The notes under the pieces were generated by a model. It worked only from the letters and a program-made list of their open reading frames with translations. It was not told the DNA's origin and did no database searches. The position numbers were made by a program, and so were the translations under genes. Shown in pieces: positions 27,283 through 35,077 of a DNA stretch of 64,000 nucleotides (position 1 is the stretch's first letter; each line of letters opens with the position of its first letter). This stretch comes from Clostridia bacterium (GTDB lineage Bacteria > Bacillota > Clostridia > Christensenellales > Borkfalkiaceae): contig JAFQAQ010000015.1 of assembly GCA_017399945.1 (NCBI GenBank), positions 1 through 64,000 of the forward strand, given 5' to 3'.

Positions 27283-28490
27283 TTGACTATAAAGTTATTA
27301 AAACGGCAGAAGAATTTTTAACTAAATCTTTTAAGGAACTAGAAGATATTGCACTTTTTAATCAAGAAAAAGTATTAAACGCTTTTAAGAAAAATCAAGT
27401 AGCATTAAGGCATTTTTCAGGAACTACCGGCTATGGTTATGGCGACGAAGGTAGAGAATGTCTTAATAAAATTTTAGCCGATATATTTAAGGCTGAAAGC
27501 GCAATTTGTTCTCCAACGATTGCTTCTGGTACGCACGCGCTTTCGCTGTGTCTTTTTGGTATTTTAAGACCAGGGGATAGAATGCTTGCGATAACGGGCG
27601 AACCATACGATACTTTAACAGACGTGATTAAGGGTGAAAACATCGGTTCTCTTAAAGATTTTGGCGTATTATACGATTGTATTCCATTAAAGAATAATAA
27701 AATTGATCTTGATTCGGTTAATAACTATATCTCTAAAAACGGCACGCCAAAAATGATTTATATGCAACGTTCAAGAGGATATGATTGGCGATCGGCATTA
27801 ACTATATCGGATATTGAAGATGCTGTTAAATCAATACGTTCGTTCGGATTTGACGGTTGTATTATGCTTGATAATTGTTATGGTGAATTTATTGAAGAAA
27901 GAGAAGCAATAGAGGTTGGTGTTAACATTTTAGCAGGCTCTATGATAAAGAATCTAGGTGGAGGGATAGCGCCTACCGGAGGTTACGTAGTTGGTGATAG
28001 TAAATACGTTGAATTAGTAGCAAATCGCCTTACTGCACCTTCAATTGGTAGCGAGGTTGGTTCATATGCATTTGGTTATCAAAACTTTTTCCAAGGTCTA
28101 TTTTTAGCTCCACACGTTGTTATGCAAGCTGTTAAGGGGAGTATGCTTATGGGAAAAGTACTATCCGATATGGGCTACGACGTATCTCCTGAACCTCTTA
28201 AAAAACCAGGAGACATTATTTTAGCAATAAAATTTAATAATAGAGATAAACTTATTTCATTTATTCAAAACATTCAAGCAAACTCTCCCGTGGATAGTTT
28301 TGTTCAAGTTCTTCCTTGGGAAATGCCGGGATATAACGACCCTGTAATTATGGCAGCGGGCTGTTTTGTTCAAGGCTCATCAATTGAACTTTCTGCCGAC
28401 GCCCCTGTAAGGCCTCCTTATATTGCATACGTTCAAGGTGGAATTACCTATGAACATTGTAAAATTGCGTTAAAGAATTTATCTCTTTAA
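27279..28490 (+). CDS. YnbB-like PLP enzyme (methionine gamma-lyase / aluminium-resistance family)
   Basis: A 403-residue fold-type I PLP protein of the group annotated as YnbB or aluminium-resistance protein, commonly found after miaA-hfq in Firmicutes. Features include FSGTTGYGYGDEGRECL, PTIASGTHALSL, MLDNCYGEF with the PLP aspartate and GSMIKNLGGGIAPTGGYV with the Schiff-base lysine. The true substrate is unknown. It starts inside the miaA stop region and ends the operon before the hairpin at 28495. Confidence 0.88.
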   Translation: MIDYKVIKTAEEFLTKSFKELEDIALFNQEKVLNAFKKNQVALRHFSGTTGYGYGDEGRECLNKILADIFKAESAICSPTIASGTHALSLCLFGILRPGDRMLAITGEPYDTLTDVIKGENIGSLKDFGVLYDCIPLKNNKIDLDSVNNYISKNGTPKMIYMQRSRGYDWRSALTISDIEDAVKSIRSFGFDGCIMLDNCYGEFIEEREAIEVGVNILAGSMIKNLGGGIAPTGGYVVGDSKYVELVANRLTAPSIGSEVGSYAFGYQNFFQGLFLAPHVVMQAVKGSMLMGKVLSDMGYDVSPEPLKKPGDIILAIKFNNRDKLISFIQNIQANSPVDSFVQVLPWEMPGYNDPVIMAAGCFVQGSSIELSADAPVRPPYIAYVQGGITYEHCKIALKNLSL

Positions 28491-28494
28491 AATT

Positions 28495-28520
28495 AAAAAA
28501 GCTTCCAAAACGGAAGCTTT
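28495..28520. terminator. terminator between the convergent ynbB-like gene and lexA
   Basis: AAAGCTTCC/GGAAGCTTT hairpin with a 5-nt loop. The T run is better on the minus strand (lexA side); the plus-strand tail is TTTAATAT. Confidence 0.75.
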
Positions 28521-28538
28521 AATATATAACGATTTGGA

Positions 28539-29138
28539 TTAGAATTTCCTTATCAAACCTTTAACTAAACCTAAAATAACAACGTTATCGAACAACATAT
28601 CTTCCATGTTGTCATTTTCGGGATGTAGGCAAATTTTATCCTCATGTTTAAAAAATCTTTTAACAGTGGCGCTATCGTCAACTAGCGCAACAACGATATC
28701 TCCGTTTTTGGCGCTTTCAGTTTTTTGTACAATAATGACGTCATTATTGCAAATGCCTGCATTAATCATGCTGTCGCCACGTACTTTAAGTGCGAATTTA
28801 TCTTCAGAATCATTAAATTCAGAAGGTAAGGGAATATACCCATCTAAATTTTCCACGGCAAAAATAGGCGTTCCTGCCGTAATTGTGCCTATCAAGGGAA
28901 TAGACGTGTAATCTTTTTTAAGTGAATTCACTATTAACGCGCGCTTTTTTGATGGTGACTGTGATAATAGTCCTTTCTTTTTTAGCTTATTTATATAAGA
29001 ATAAGCAGTTGCCGTAGATTTTATGTTGCATTTAGCGCAAATTTCCCTAACTGAGGGAGGGAACCCGTTATCTTCAACGTAATTTACAGTAAAATTGTAT
29101 ATCAAATCTAGTTTTTCATTTAAATTTTCGTTTTTCAT
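28539..29138 (-). CDS. lexA: LexA SOS repressor
   Basis: A 199-residue repressor-protease. The N-terminal winged helix (GFPPSVREICAKCNIKSTATAYSYI) binds SOS boxes. The C-terminal S24 domain has the Ala-Gly cleavage site in GTITAGTPIF, catalytic Ser in GDSMIN and Lys in SATVKRFF. I chose the ATG at 29138 rather than 13 codons upstream because the upstream codons would overlap the promoter. A LexA-box-like palindrome overlaps its -35, so it should repress itself. Confidence 0.96.
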   Translation of the reverse strand: MKNENLNEKLDLIYNFTVNYVEDNGFPPSVREICAKCNIKSTATAYSYINKLKKKGLLSQSPSKKRALIVNSLKKDYTSIPLIGTITAGTPIFAVENLDGYIPLPSEFNDSEDKFALKVRGDSMINAGICNNDVIIVQKTESAKNGDIVVALVDDSATVKRFFKHEDKICLHPENDNMEDMLFDNVVILGLVKGLIRKF

Positions 29139-29144
29139 ACGATT

Positions 29145-29173
29145 ATTATAATATATATAATTAAGATTGTCAA
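29145..29173 (-). promoter_or_regulatory. lexA promoter, leaderless geometry
   Basis: Minus strand: TTGACA at 29173-29168, 17 nt, TATAAT at 29150-29145, perfect consensus, followed by only 6 nt (AATCGT) before ATG at 29138. Confidence 0.9.
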
Positions 29174-29184
29174 ACATTTGTTTG
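29171..29184. promoter_or_regulatory. SOS (LexA) box between lexA and the cysteine-rich gene
   Basis: CAAACATTTGTTTG matches the Gram-positive SOS box CGAACRNRYGTTYG apart from G-to-A at position 2 (read on the minus strand). It overlaps the lexA -35 by 3 bases and lies 30 nt before the divergent gene. Confidence 0.75.
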
Positions 29185-29213
29185 TATTATTTTGTATTTT
29201 TGTAGGTGATATA

Positions 29214-29384
29214 ATGGAAGAAATTAAATGTGTTTACAATAAAGAAAAAGTTTGTAATGATTGTGGTATGTGTGATGAGTTTTGTGAACTCGATCCAAAC
29301 AAAAAGTGCGATAACTGCGAAAAGTGTCTAAACTTTGATATGGATTATAAAGCTATTCAAATTACAAAAATAATTAAAGAATAA
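29214..29384 (+). CDS. small eight-cysteine protein, function unknown
   Basis: A 56-residue protein. The ATG at 29214 has AGGTGA upstream; a longer in-frame start 12 codons earlier lacks support and would cover the regulatory region. Cysteines sit at 6, 14, 17, 20, 24, 32, 35 and 38, giving two CxxCxxC clusters (CNDCGMC and CDNCEKC) joined by an ELDPNKK stretch. This looks like a metal or iron-sulfur binding fold. It is divergent from lexA across a shared SOS box, so DNA-damage induction is possible. Similar short proteins occur in Clostridia, but I know of no assigned role. Confidence 0.75.
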   Translation: MEEIKCVYNKEKVCNDCGMCDEFCELDPNKKCDNCEKCLNFDMDYKAIQITKIIKE

Positions 29385-29414
29385 AAAAACTCGTCTTATT
29401 GACGAGTTTTTTAG
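29384..29414. terminator. bidirectional terminator between the cysteine-rich gene and the recombinase gene
   Basis: AAAAAACTCGTC-TTATT-GACGAGTTTTTT: A and T runs flank a strong stem, so it works on both strands. Its right arm overlaps the recombinase stop codon. Confidence 0.88.
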
Positions 29415-30475
29415 TTATCTATTTTATTTCCTATAGAAAGACCAAGAGTTGCTTTTTTACGGGCGTCTTCAGATAGGGCGGCATAGTGTTTCTTCGTGGT
29501 ATTTACGTCTTTATGACCAAGACAATCAGCCACTACGTAAATATCTCCAGTTTGTCTATATAAATTAGTGCCAAACGTGCTCCTTAGCTTATGTGGAGTG
29601 ATTTTTTTAAGAGGAGATACAATTTTTGCATATTTTTTAACGAGTTCTTGTACAGTTCTTGTTGAAATACGTTTTTTTTGTAACGATAAAAACAGTGCGC
29701 GTTCATTTTGTGGGGCGTCTTTATCGTTTGTTCTAGAAGTTAAATAATCGTCTAATGCCACGGCAACTTGGTCGTTAAAATATAAAACGGCTCTGTTTCC
29801 ACCTTTACGTGTAACTATAAAACTTCTATTTTTAAAATCAAAATCATCTATATTAAGCCCAACCATTTCGCTAATACGAATACCAGTACCTAAAAATAAA
29901 GTAATAAGGGCAGTATCTCTAAGCTTAGTAGCTTCATGAAATTCCTTTTGTCTCTTGGTCAATCCCGTTCCTGACGACACAACGTGAAGCATGTCGCCAA
30001 TTTCATCTACTTTATCATTAGTTTCAAGACGTATAATTTCTTTTTCGTGAATTTTAGGCATCATTACCTTAGTGGGGACGTTGGATGATAAAAGATTTCT
30101 ATTAAAAAAATACTTAAAGAAAGCTCTTAAAGTAGACAATTTACGCGCTTTTCCGCATTCTGTACATCTTTCATATTTTCCGTTAAATTCATAATAATTT
30201 AAATAACTCAAAAAATATTCAAAATCACTTGAAGTTAAAAGATCTAAATCTTTAAGTTCTATAAACTCAATTTTTTTATCACGAAAAATCTTTTTAGAAA
30301 GAAAGTTAAAGAAAATTCTTAAATCGTAACCATAATTAAGCCTAGTCAAAGGGGACGTTCTTCCTTCAACTCCAACAAAAAAATCTTCAACGTAATAGGG
30401 AAGAGTTTTAACTATTTCGTTAAGCTTGTTAATGCAAGATATTTCTCTTTTTTCAAAATACGATTTTTCCTTCAT
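29411..30475 (-). CDS. XerS-like tyrosine recombinase
   Basis: A 354-residue tyrosine recombinase with an N-terminal SAM-like core-binding domain and a C-terminal catalytic domain. All active-site residues are present: R200 (GIRISEM), K224 (RKGGN), H295 and R298 (PHKLRSTF), H321 (LGHKDVNTT) and Y331. Length and N-terminus (TLPYYVEDFF, then DLRIFFNFLS) are more like single-recombinase XerS (about 356 residues) than XerC or XerD (about 300). A CxxC lies at 104-107. No other mobile-element genes are nearby, which favours chromosome dimer resolution over an integrase role. Confidence 0.85.
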   Translation of the reverse strand: MKEKSYFEKREISCINKLNEIVKTLPYYVEDFFVGVEGRTSPLTRLNYGYDLRIFFNFLSKKIFRDKKIEFIELKDLDLLTSSDFEYFLSYLNYYEFNGKYERCTECGKARKLSTLRAFFKYFFNRNLLSSNVPTKVMMPKIHEKEIIRLETNDKVDEIGDMLHVVSSGTGLTKRQKEFHEATKLRDTALITLFLGTGIRISEMVGLNIDDFDFKNRSFIVTRKGGNRAVLYFNDQVAVALDDYLTSRTNDKDAPQNERALFLSLQKKRISTRTVQELVKKYAKIVSPLKKITPHKLRSTFGTNLYRQTGDIYVVADCLGHKDVNTTKKHYAALSEDARKKATLGLSIGNKIDN

Positions 30476-30481
30476 AATTAA

Positions 30482-30509
30482 ATTATAGCATAAATAACGA
30501 TTAAGTAAA
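30482..30509 (-). promoter_or_regulatory. recombinase gene promoter, leaderless geometry
   Basis: Minus strand: TGCTATAAT (extended -10) with the TATAAT at 30487-30482, 6 nt before ATG. A partial -35, TTTACT, lies 16 nt upstream of it. Confidence 0.65.
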
Positions 30510-30645
30510 GTATTTTGCGCAAAGTTTAATAATTTATTTTATACGTCGCGACAAAGATATTAATAGAGCAATTCACTTATTAGACATTAAAAATCTCTTG
30601 ATTTTTACTTGCGTTTTTATTTATTTGTTGTATAGGGCACATATT

Positions 30646-30681
30646 TATCTATGCGTAAAATACGGCTTTTGCGCATAGATA
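30646..30681. other. 36-bp palindrome, candidate dif-like recombination site
   Basis: Arms TATCTATGCGTAAAA (30646-30660) and TTTTGCGCATAGATA (30667-30681) match at 14 of 15 positions around a 6-bp centre TACGGC. There is no T run on either side, so it is not a terminator. Two arms of at least 11 bp around a 6-bp centre is the general form of Xer/dif sites, and a XerS-like gene starts 170 bp away. It could instead be an operator for the PadR-type protein. Confidence 0.45.
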
Positions 30682-30930
30682 CCATGTGGAAAAAGAGAAG
30701 GCGTTGAAATTAATGTTTTTTTATAAATCTACATAAATTTTTAATATTTATGGACATTCATTTAAAAATTTAGTTTTTACGTCATTTGCGTTTTTATAAT
30801 TATTTATATTATGATTTATTTAGTTTTGGTTTAATTATTTTCAAATTATATAAACTCAATTTCGAATGGAAAACACTAATGAAAATGCGTTTAATTATGG
30901 CACGCAATAAGATTATTTAATAATTTTTTG

Positions 30931-30959
30931 TTGACGAATTATTATAAAAATAGTATAAT
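30931..30959 (+). promoter_or_regulatory. sigma-A promoter of the PadR-type gene
   Basis: TTGACG, 17 nt, TATAAT. The leader to the ATG at 30991 is about 25 nt and includes GGAG. Confidence 0.85.
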
Positions 30960-30990
30960 TATGTAAATAATTAATTTATTGGAGAAAATT

Positions 30991-32190
30991 ATGTCACAAC
31001 CTGCCATTAGTAGCGATTTAATACGTGGTCATATTGATACTATCATATTATATACGCTTATTAACGAAGATAAATATGCGCAACAAATAAGTGATTCTAT
31101 TGAAGAAAAAAGCAACGGACAATATAAAATTAATCAAGCTACCCTATACAGTTCGTTAAAACGATTAGAATCATTAAAATACGTTTCGTCGTATTGGAAT
31201 GAGGCGGACGGCGCTGGAAGGAGAAAATATTTTAAATTATCTGAATCTGGCAAAACTACCGTTAACGATAATTTAGCTAGTTGGTCTTATTCTAAAGGAG
31301 TTATTGACACGCTAATGGATATGCCGTCTGACAACGTTCAAACAAAGGTTGTTTACGTTGAAAAACCGGTTGTACAAACTGTTTTCGTTCAAAAGGATAA
31401 TGATAAAGAAAATGACACTGTAGAAAATAAGAAAGATAACGAGCAAGAGTTATCACCTCAAAATTCAGCAATATTAATATCAGAAGAAGTTAAAGAGATT
31501 AATTATAAAGAGATTCTAAATTCTCTTATACAAAAAAATGCCGCCAAACCCAAGGAAGTTATTGAACCTTTAATTAAGGAAAAGGATGATAATTTAGGTG
31601 AAAACAAACAAAAATTAAATGAAAAAATAGACGAAAAATCAGTTTCTAACGATAAACTAGACGATGCAACGCCCTCTCTTAAAGAGTTAATGAAAAAAGC
31701 CGTTGCAGAAGGATACAAAATTCGTGTTTCGTCTAAAAACGCCATTAAACCTAAACAAGGTATTAGGATTAATCTATTAGCGTTATTTAGTGCTTTAATA
31801 TATTTTTTATTATGTTTGGCTGAATTTATCCCATTAATACTATTAACCAAAAGCACGATACAATATAACACCTTATATTTGGTTATTCTATCAATTTTTG
31901 CTTTAACACTCCCCGTTATAACGTTAATTAAGTATTTTATCAATCCTAATAAAGTCTATCAAAAAAAATATACGGGCGACATGATTGTTTCTAGTACTTT
32001 AATTATATTTAACGTTATATTAGTATTATTTGCCATTATTTTTATCGTAGATATCAATCTTTCAGTTACGGGAAATTTAGTAAAATATCTAATTATTCCA
32101 TTAGTTTTAATGATAGACGTTGTTATTTATTTTATTGCAAAATTTTTATTGTCTAAATCAAAGAAATTACATTCAATAAATAAAAAATAA
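30991..32190 (+). CDS. membrane-anchored PadR-family regulator
   Basis: A 399-residue protein. The ATG at 30991 with TTGGAGA upstream is preferred to an in-frame TTG four codons earlier. Residues about 1-105 form a PadR winged helix (GHIDTIILYTLI, then INQATLYSSLKRLES and GRRKYFKLSESGK). A charged low-complexity linker (about 120-245) leads to four hydrophobic helices (about 260-390) and a basic tail. Ordinary PadR proteins are soluble dimers of 100-200 residues, so this would bind DNA from the membrane. The ligand and targets are unknown. Confidence 0.85.
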   Translation: MSQPAISSDLIRGHIDTIILYTLINEDKYAQQISDSIEEKSNGQYKINQATLYSSLKRLESLKYVSSYWNEADGAGRRKYFKLSESGKTTVNDNLASWSYSKGVIDTLMDMPSDNVQTKVVYVEKPVVQTVFVQKDNDKENDTVENKKDNEQELSPQNSAILISEEVKEINYKEILNSLIQKNAAKPKEVIEPLIKEKDDNLGENKQKLNEKIDEKSVSNDKLDDATPSLKELMKKAVAEGYKIRVSSKNAIKPKQGIRINLLALFSALIYFLLCLAEFIPLILLTKSTIQYNTLYLVILSIFALTLPVITLIKYFINPNKVYQKKYTGDMIVSSTLIIFNVILVLFAIIFIVDINLSVTGNLVKYLIIPLVLMIDVVIYFIAKFLLSKSKKLHSINKK

Positions 32191-32225
32191 ATAATTTAAT
32201 TCTTAAAAAAAATATTAATACTCTA

Positions 32226-32262
32226 AAAAAACACTTTATCAATTTAGATAAAGTGTTTTTTA
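32226..32262. terminator. bidirectional terminator between the PadR-type gene and rluB
   Basis: AAAAAACACTTTATC/GATAAAGTGTTTTTT stem with A and T runs on the two sides serves both convergent genes. Confidence 0.88.
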
Positions 32263-32292
32263 TTGTTTTAATTAAAAATACAAAAATTACCT

Positions 32293-32994
32293 TTATATAT
32301 TTAATAAATAATCTATTTCTGCTGGTGATAATTTTCTTACTTCGCCTCTATTTAATCCAGAAAGCGCTAAATCACCAATTTTAATTCTTTTAAGAAAATC
32401 GACTGAATTTCCAACGGCTTCAAACATTTTTCTTACTTGTCTATTCTTACCTTCTGAAATAGTAACGTGTAATTTTGACCCTGTTTTAGTATTTTCAATA
32501 AGTCTAATTTTACATTTAGAAGTTTTAACCCCGTCTATGTACACGCCCGAACGTAATTTCGCTAAATCTTGTTCGGCTACGGGTTTTTCAGTTTTTACTA
32601 AATAAGTTTTAGTAACTTCATTTTTCGGATGAGTAAGCTTAAACGTCAAATCTCCGTCGTTTGTCAATATAAGTAAACCTTCGGTATCGTAATCTAATCT
32701 ACCAACGGGAAAAAGCCTTTCAACGTTCTTTGGCAGAAGGTCCATTACGGTTTTTCTGCCTTTGTCATCTTTAACCGTACAAACGTATCCTTTGGGTTTA
32801 TTCATTATATAATAATCGTATTTTTTTACTTTTTTTACAGGTTTTCCGTGAACGGTAACAGTATCGTCATTATTAACTTCGTCGCCTAAATCACATACTT
32901 TCCCATTAATTTTAACAACACCATCTAAAATTAATTGATCAGAAGCCCTTCTAGAAGCTACTCCACATTCAGCTAAAAATTTATTAATTCTCAT
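32293..32994 (-). CDS. rluB: 23S/16S rRNA pseudouridine synthase, RluB/RsuA family
   Basis: A 233-residue enzyme with an N-terminal S4 RNA-binding domain (MRINKFLAECGVASRRASDQ) and a catalytic domain with the active aspartate in GRLDYDTEGLLILTNDG. It modifies rRNA. In many Clostridia it follows dacB-spmA-spmB; here it follows dacB directly (16 nt), with spmA and spmB missing. rluB versus rsuA is chosen from this neighbourhood. Confidence 0.9.
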   Translation of the reverse strand: MRINKFLAECGVASRRASDQLILDGVVKINGKVCDLGDEVNNDDTVTVHGKPVKKVKKYDYYIMNKPKGYVCTVKDDKGRKTVMDLLPKNVERLFPVGRLDYDTEGLLILTNDGDLTFKLTHPKNEVTKTYLVKTEKPVAEQDLAKLRSGVYIDGVKTSKCKIRLIENTKTGSKLHVTISEGKNRQVRKMFEAVGNSVDFLKRIKIGDLALSGLNRGEVRKLSPAEIDYLLNI

Positions 32995-33010
32995 AACTAA
33001 CCTTAAATAT

Positions 33011-34093
33011 TTATATATCTATTATATTATAGATTTTTTCTTCAAAAATCAAGTTATTTTCAATATAAATTTTAGCTAATCCTATTTCACTATCTTTTTT
33101 TATACTTTTATTATTTATATTTGGACATATCTCTAAATGAATTTTTTTGATTTCATTTTCAATAACAGGTATTAACACGTCGTTTTTTACGTATATACCA
33201 ACTTTTTTATTATTTACGTCTATAAAATCTATGATATGATCACTTTCAATTACTTTATATTGTGTATAATTATTAAATGCATTATTAATAAGATATTCTG
33301 ATCTATCCCACATATCATAGCAGTTTAATACTACGCTAACAATTTCCATATTGTTTCTTTTACAACTTGTTACAAGACATCTACCGGCTTTTTTAGTATA
33401 CCCCGTTTTAATTCCCGTTGCGCCATCTAATCTTGATAACATTTTGTTTTTATTAATTAAATGACGACAGTAGTTTCTTGTCGACCAAGGAATATCGATA
33501 GACTTTGTTGATACGATTTCTCTAAAAACATTATTTTTTAATGCGTAACATGATATTAAGGCTAAATCATACGCAGTTGTATAATGATTATCATCGTGTA
33601 ATCCATGTGGGTTTACAAAGTTGCTATTAGTTGCTCCAATTCTTATTGCAGTTTGGTTCATTAATTTAGCAAATTCTTCTATACTTCCACTAGTTTCTAT
33701 TGCCAAAGTTTCAGCGCAATCGTTGCCCGATCTAAGCATTAGTCCGTATAATAGATCTTTTATGGATAATATTTCACCCTCTTCTAAATATATACTTGAT
33801 CCTTCAATACCCACAGTATCTTTGTTGACTTTTACAAGTTTATTTATATCGGTATTCTCAATGACGCAAATCGATGTTAATATTTTTGTCGTTGAAGCCA
33901 TATAAGCCCTTTTACACTCGTTAGATGCATGCAATATTCTTCCTGTTTGCAATTCCATTACAACTTCACACGAGCTATTATTTTGCCCTTTGGCGAATAA
34001 TTTTACGTTGTCTTTATTAAATAAAGTTGTTGATAGTATTATTAAAAGTACCAATAGTATTATTTTAACATTTTTATATATACTCTTTATCAT
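33011..34093 (-). CDS. dacB: D-alanyl-D-alanine carboxypeptidase (DacB/PBP5*-like)
   Basis: A 360-residue secreted or membrane-bound S11 peptidase. It has an N-terminal signal or anchor helix (about 8-26) and the three active motifs SxxK (ASTTK), SGN (RSGNDCAE) and KTG (IKTGYTKKAG). It trims stem peptides of peptidoglycan; DacB homologues shape the spore cortex. It overlaps ytfJ by about 20 nt and precedes rluB, the position of sporulation dacB in relatives. DacF is encoded separately at 38640. Confidence 0.88.
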   Translation of the reverse strand: MIKSIYKNVKIILLVLLIILSTTLFNKDNVKLFAKGQNNSSCEVVMELQTGRILHASNECKRAYMASTTKILTSICVIENTDINKLVKVNKDTVGIEGSSIYLEEGEILSIKDLLYGLMLRSGNDCAETLAIETSGSIEEFAKLMNQTAIRIGATNSNFVNPHGLHDDNHYTTAYDLALISCYALKNNVFREIVSTKSIDIPWSTRNYCRHLINKNKMLSRLDGATGIKTGYTKKAGRCLVTSCKRNNMEIVSVVLNCYDMWDRSEYLINNAFNNYTQYKVIESDHIIDFIDVNNKKVGIYVKNDVLIPVIENEIKKIHLEICPNINNKSIKKDSEIGLAKIYIENNLIFEEKIYNIIDI

Positions 34094-34466
34094 TTTTATT
34101 ACCCAAATTATTTATAATATCACTAACGTTTTCAATAATTTTTTCATAAGGTCCATCGGCAACACTTAATATTCTATAATCATTTAATTGCTTTTCTTTA
34201 ACCAAAAAACCGCAAGGTTTAATTGATATTACTGCGCCGTTCCCAACACCTAGTGGAGAATTTCCCTTATTAAATAGGTTTAATTTTCCAAATTCGCCAC
34301 CTCCTGACAAGGTAACGAAAGTAATTTTAGAAAATGGCATAATTATATCTCCACTCCCATTTTCTATTGGTTTTCCAATAGCGGTATCTACGTCAATTAC
34401 AGAAACGATTTCTTCTAAAGTTTTTTTTAATACTTCACTAATTCTATTATCTTTTTTTGAACACAT
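34074..34466 (-). CDS. ytfJ: YtfJ/GerW-family sporulation protein
   Basis: A 130-residue protein with the GerW pattern: IVSVIDVDTAIGKPI, IIMPFSKITFVTLSGGGEFG and GNGAVISIKPCGFLV. In Bacillus YtfJ (GerW) is a forespore protein needed for normal germination. It overlaps the DUF2953 gene by 20 nt and dacB by 20 nt, so the three are co-translated. GGAG lies 9 nt before ATG. Confidence 0.92.
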   Translation of the reverse strand: MCSKKDNRISEVLKKTLEEIVSVIDVDTAIGKPIENGSGDIIMPFSKITFVTLSGGGEFGKLNLFNKGNSPLGVGNGAVISIKPCGFLVKEKQLNDYRILSVADGPYEKIIENVSDIINNLGNKNDKEYI

Positions 34467-34992
34467 TAACGATTTTCTCCAATAATTTTTTTATACCATA
34501 CTCTAATAAAGCAAAAACATTTAAATATGCCTCTAACAATAAATAGCTATTTAAGTCAAAGGAATCATTATTTGTGCAAATTATATCTATATTGTTATTT
34601 AGATTAAGAAAAGGTTTTTTGGATACAATTAACGAGGATATAGTATTAATTAGCGTGTTATATCCTAAACAAATTACATAATTAGAAAAATAATTTGACG
34701 ATAATAAATTAGTAATTGAGTTTATTTTAACTACGTTAACACCGTTTATAGGTCGTAAGCTAATCTTCTTTTTTACAAGTTTTTTATATGGAAGTATAAT
34801 TGCTTTATTACTTTTTATATGAAATACAATTCCTTCTTTGCACAAACTTGCATATCCACCGACTAATTTAATAAATCTAAATAATTCCGTTTTAAAATAC
34901 ATTCTTCCGTCTTTTATTTTTAATATTGCCCATATTGAAATTTTTATGGGAAAAACCAACAAGACAAATATTAGAATTGACGTTAGTAACAT
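34447..34992 (-). CDS. DUF2953 membrane protein
   Basis: A 181-residue protein with one N-terminal hydrophobic helix (MLLTSILIFVLLVFPIKISI) and a C-terminal part ending LEYGIKKLLEKIVNVFKKR. Position between scpB and ytfJ and the general layout match the DUF2953 protein found there in Clostridia. It is expected at the forespore or mother-cell membrane during sporulation, but no function is known. It is the first gene of the DUF2953-ytfJ-dacB-rluB run, with AAAGGT about 9 nt before ATG. Confidence 0.8.
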   Translation of the reverse strand: MLLTSILIFVLLVFPIKISIWAILKIKDGRMYFKTELFRFIKLVGGYASLCKEGIVFHIKSNKAIILPYKKLVKKKISLRPINGVNVVKINSITNLLSSNYFSNYVICLGYNTLINTISSLIVSKKPFLNLNNNIDIICTNNDSFDLNSYLLLEAYLNVFALLEYGIKKLLEKIVNVFKKR

Positions 34993-35031
34993 ATATATTA
35001 CTTACCTTTTGCACAAAAAAAATTTTTATAC

Positions 35032-35057
35032 AAAAAAGCACGGAAGTTATCCGTGCT
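35032..35057 (-). terminator. terminator of the metalloprotease-scpA-scpB unit
   Basis: Read on the minus strand: AGCACGGA/TCCGTGCT stem followed by TTTTTT. It separates scpB from the DUF2953 gene. Confidence 0.85.
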
Positions 35058-35077
35058 TCTATTAATATAATTAAAAA

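Larger units (their letters stand above)
30476..30990. other. 515-bp intergenic region between the recombinase and PadR-type genes
   Basis: It holds the recombinase promoter at its left end, the 36-bp palindrome at 30646-30681 and the PadR-type gene promoter at 30931-30959. I see no further ORF with a ribosome site, no tRNA and no terminator. The rest is AT-rich with no structure I can name. Confidence 0.7.

Noticed and set aside
29411..30475. Tyrosine recombinase as sign of a prophage or integrative element
   Set aside because: No excisionase, phage, relaxase or attachment repeats nearby; neighbours are core genes and the protein is XerS-like in length and N-terminus.
30646..30681. Palindrome as a transcription terminator
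   Set aside because: No T run follows it on either strand and no gene ends next to it.
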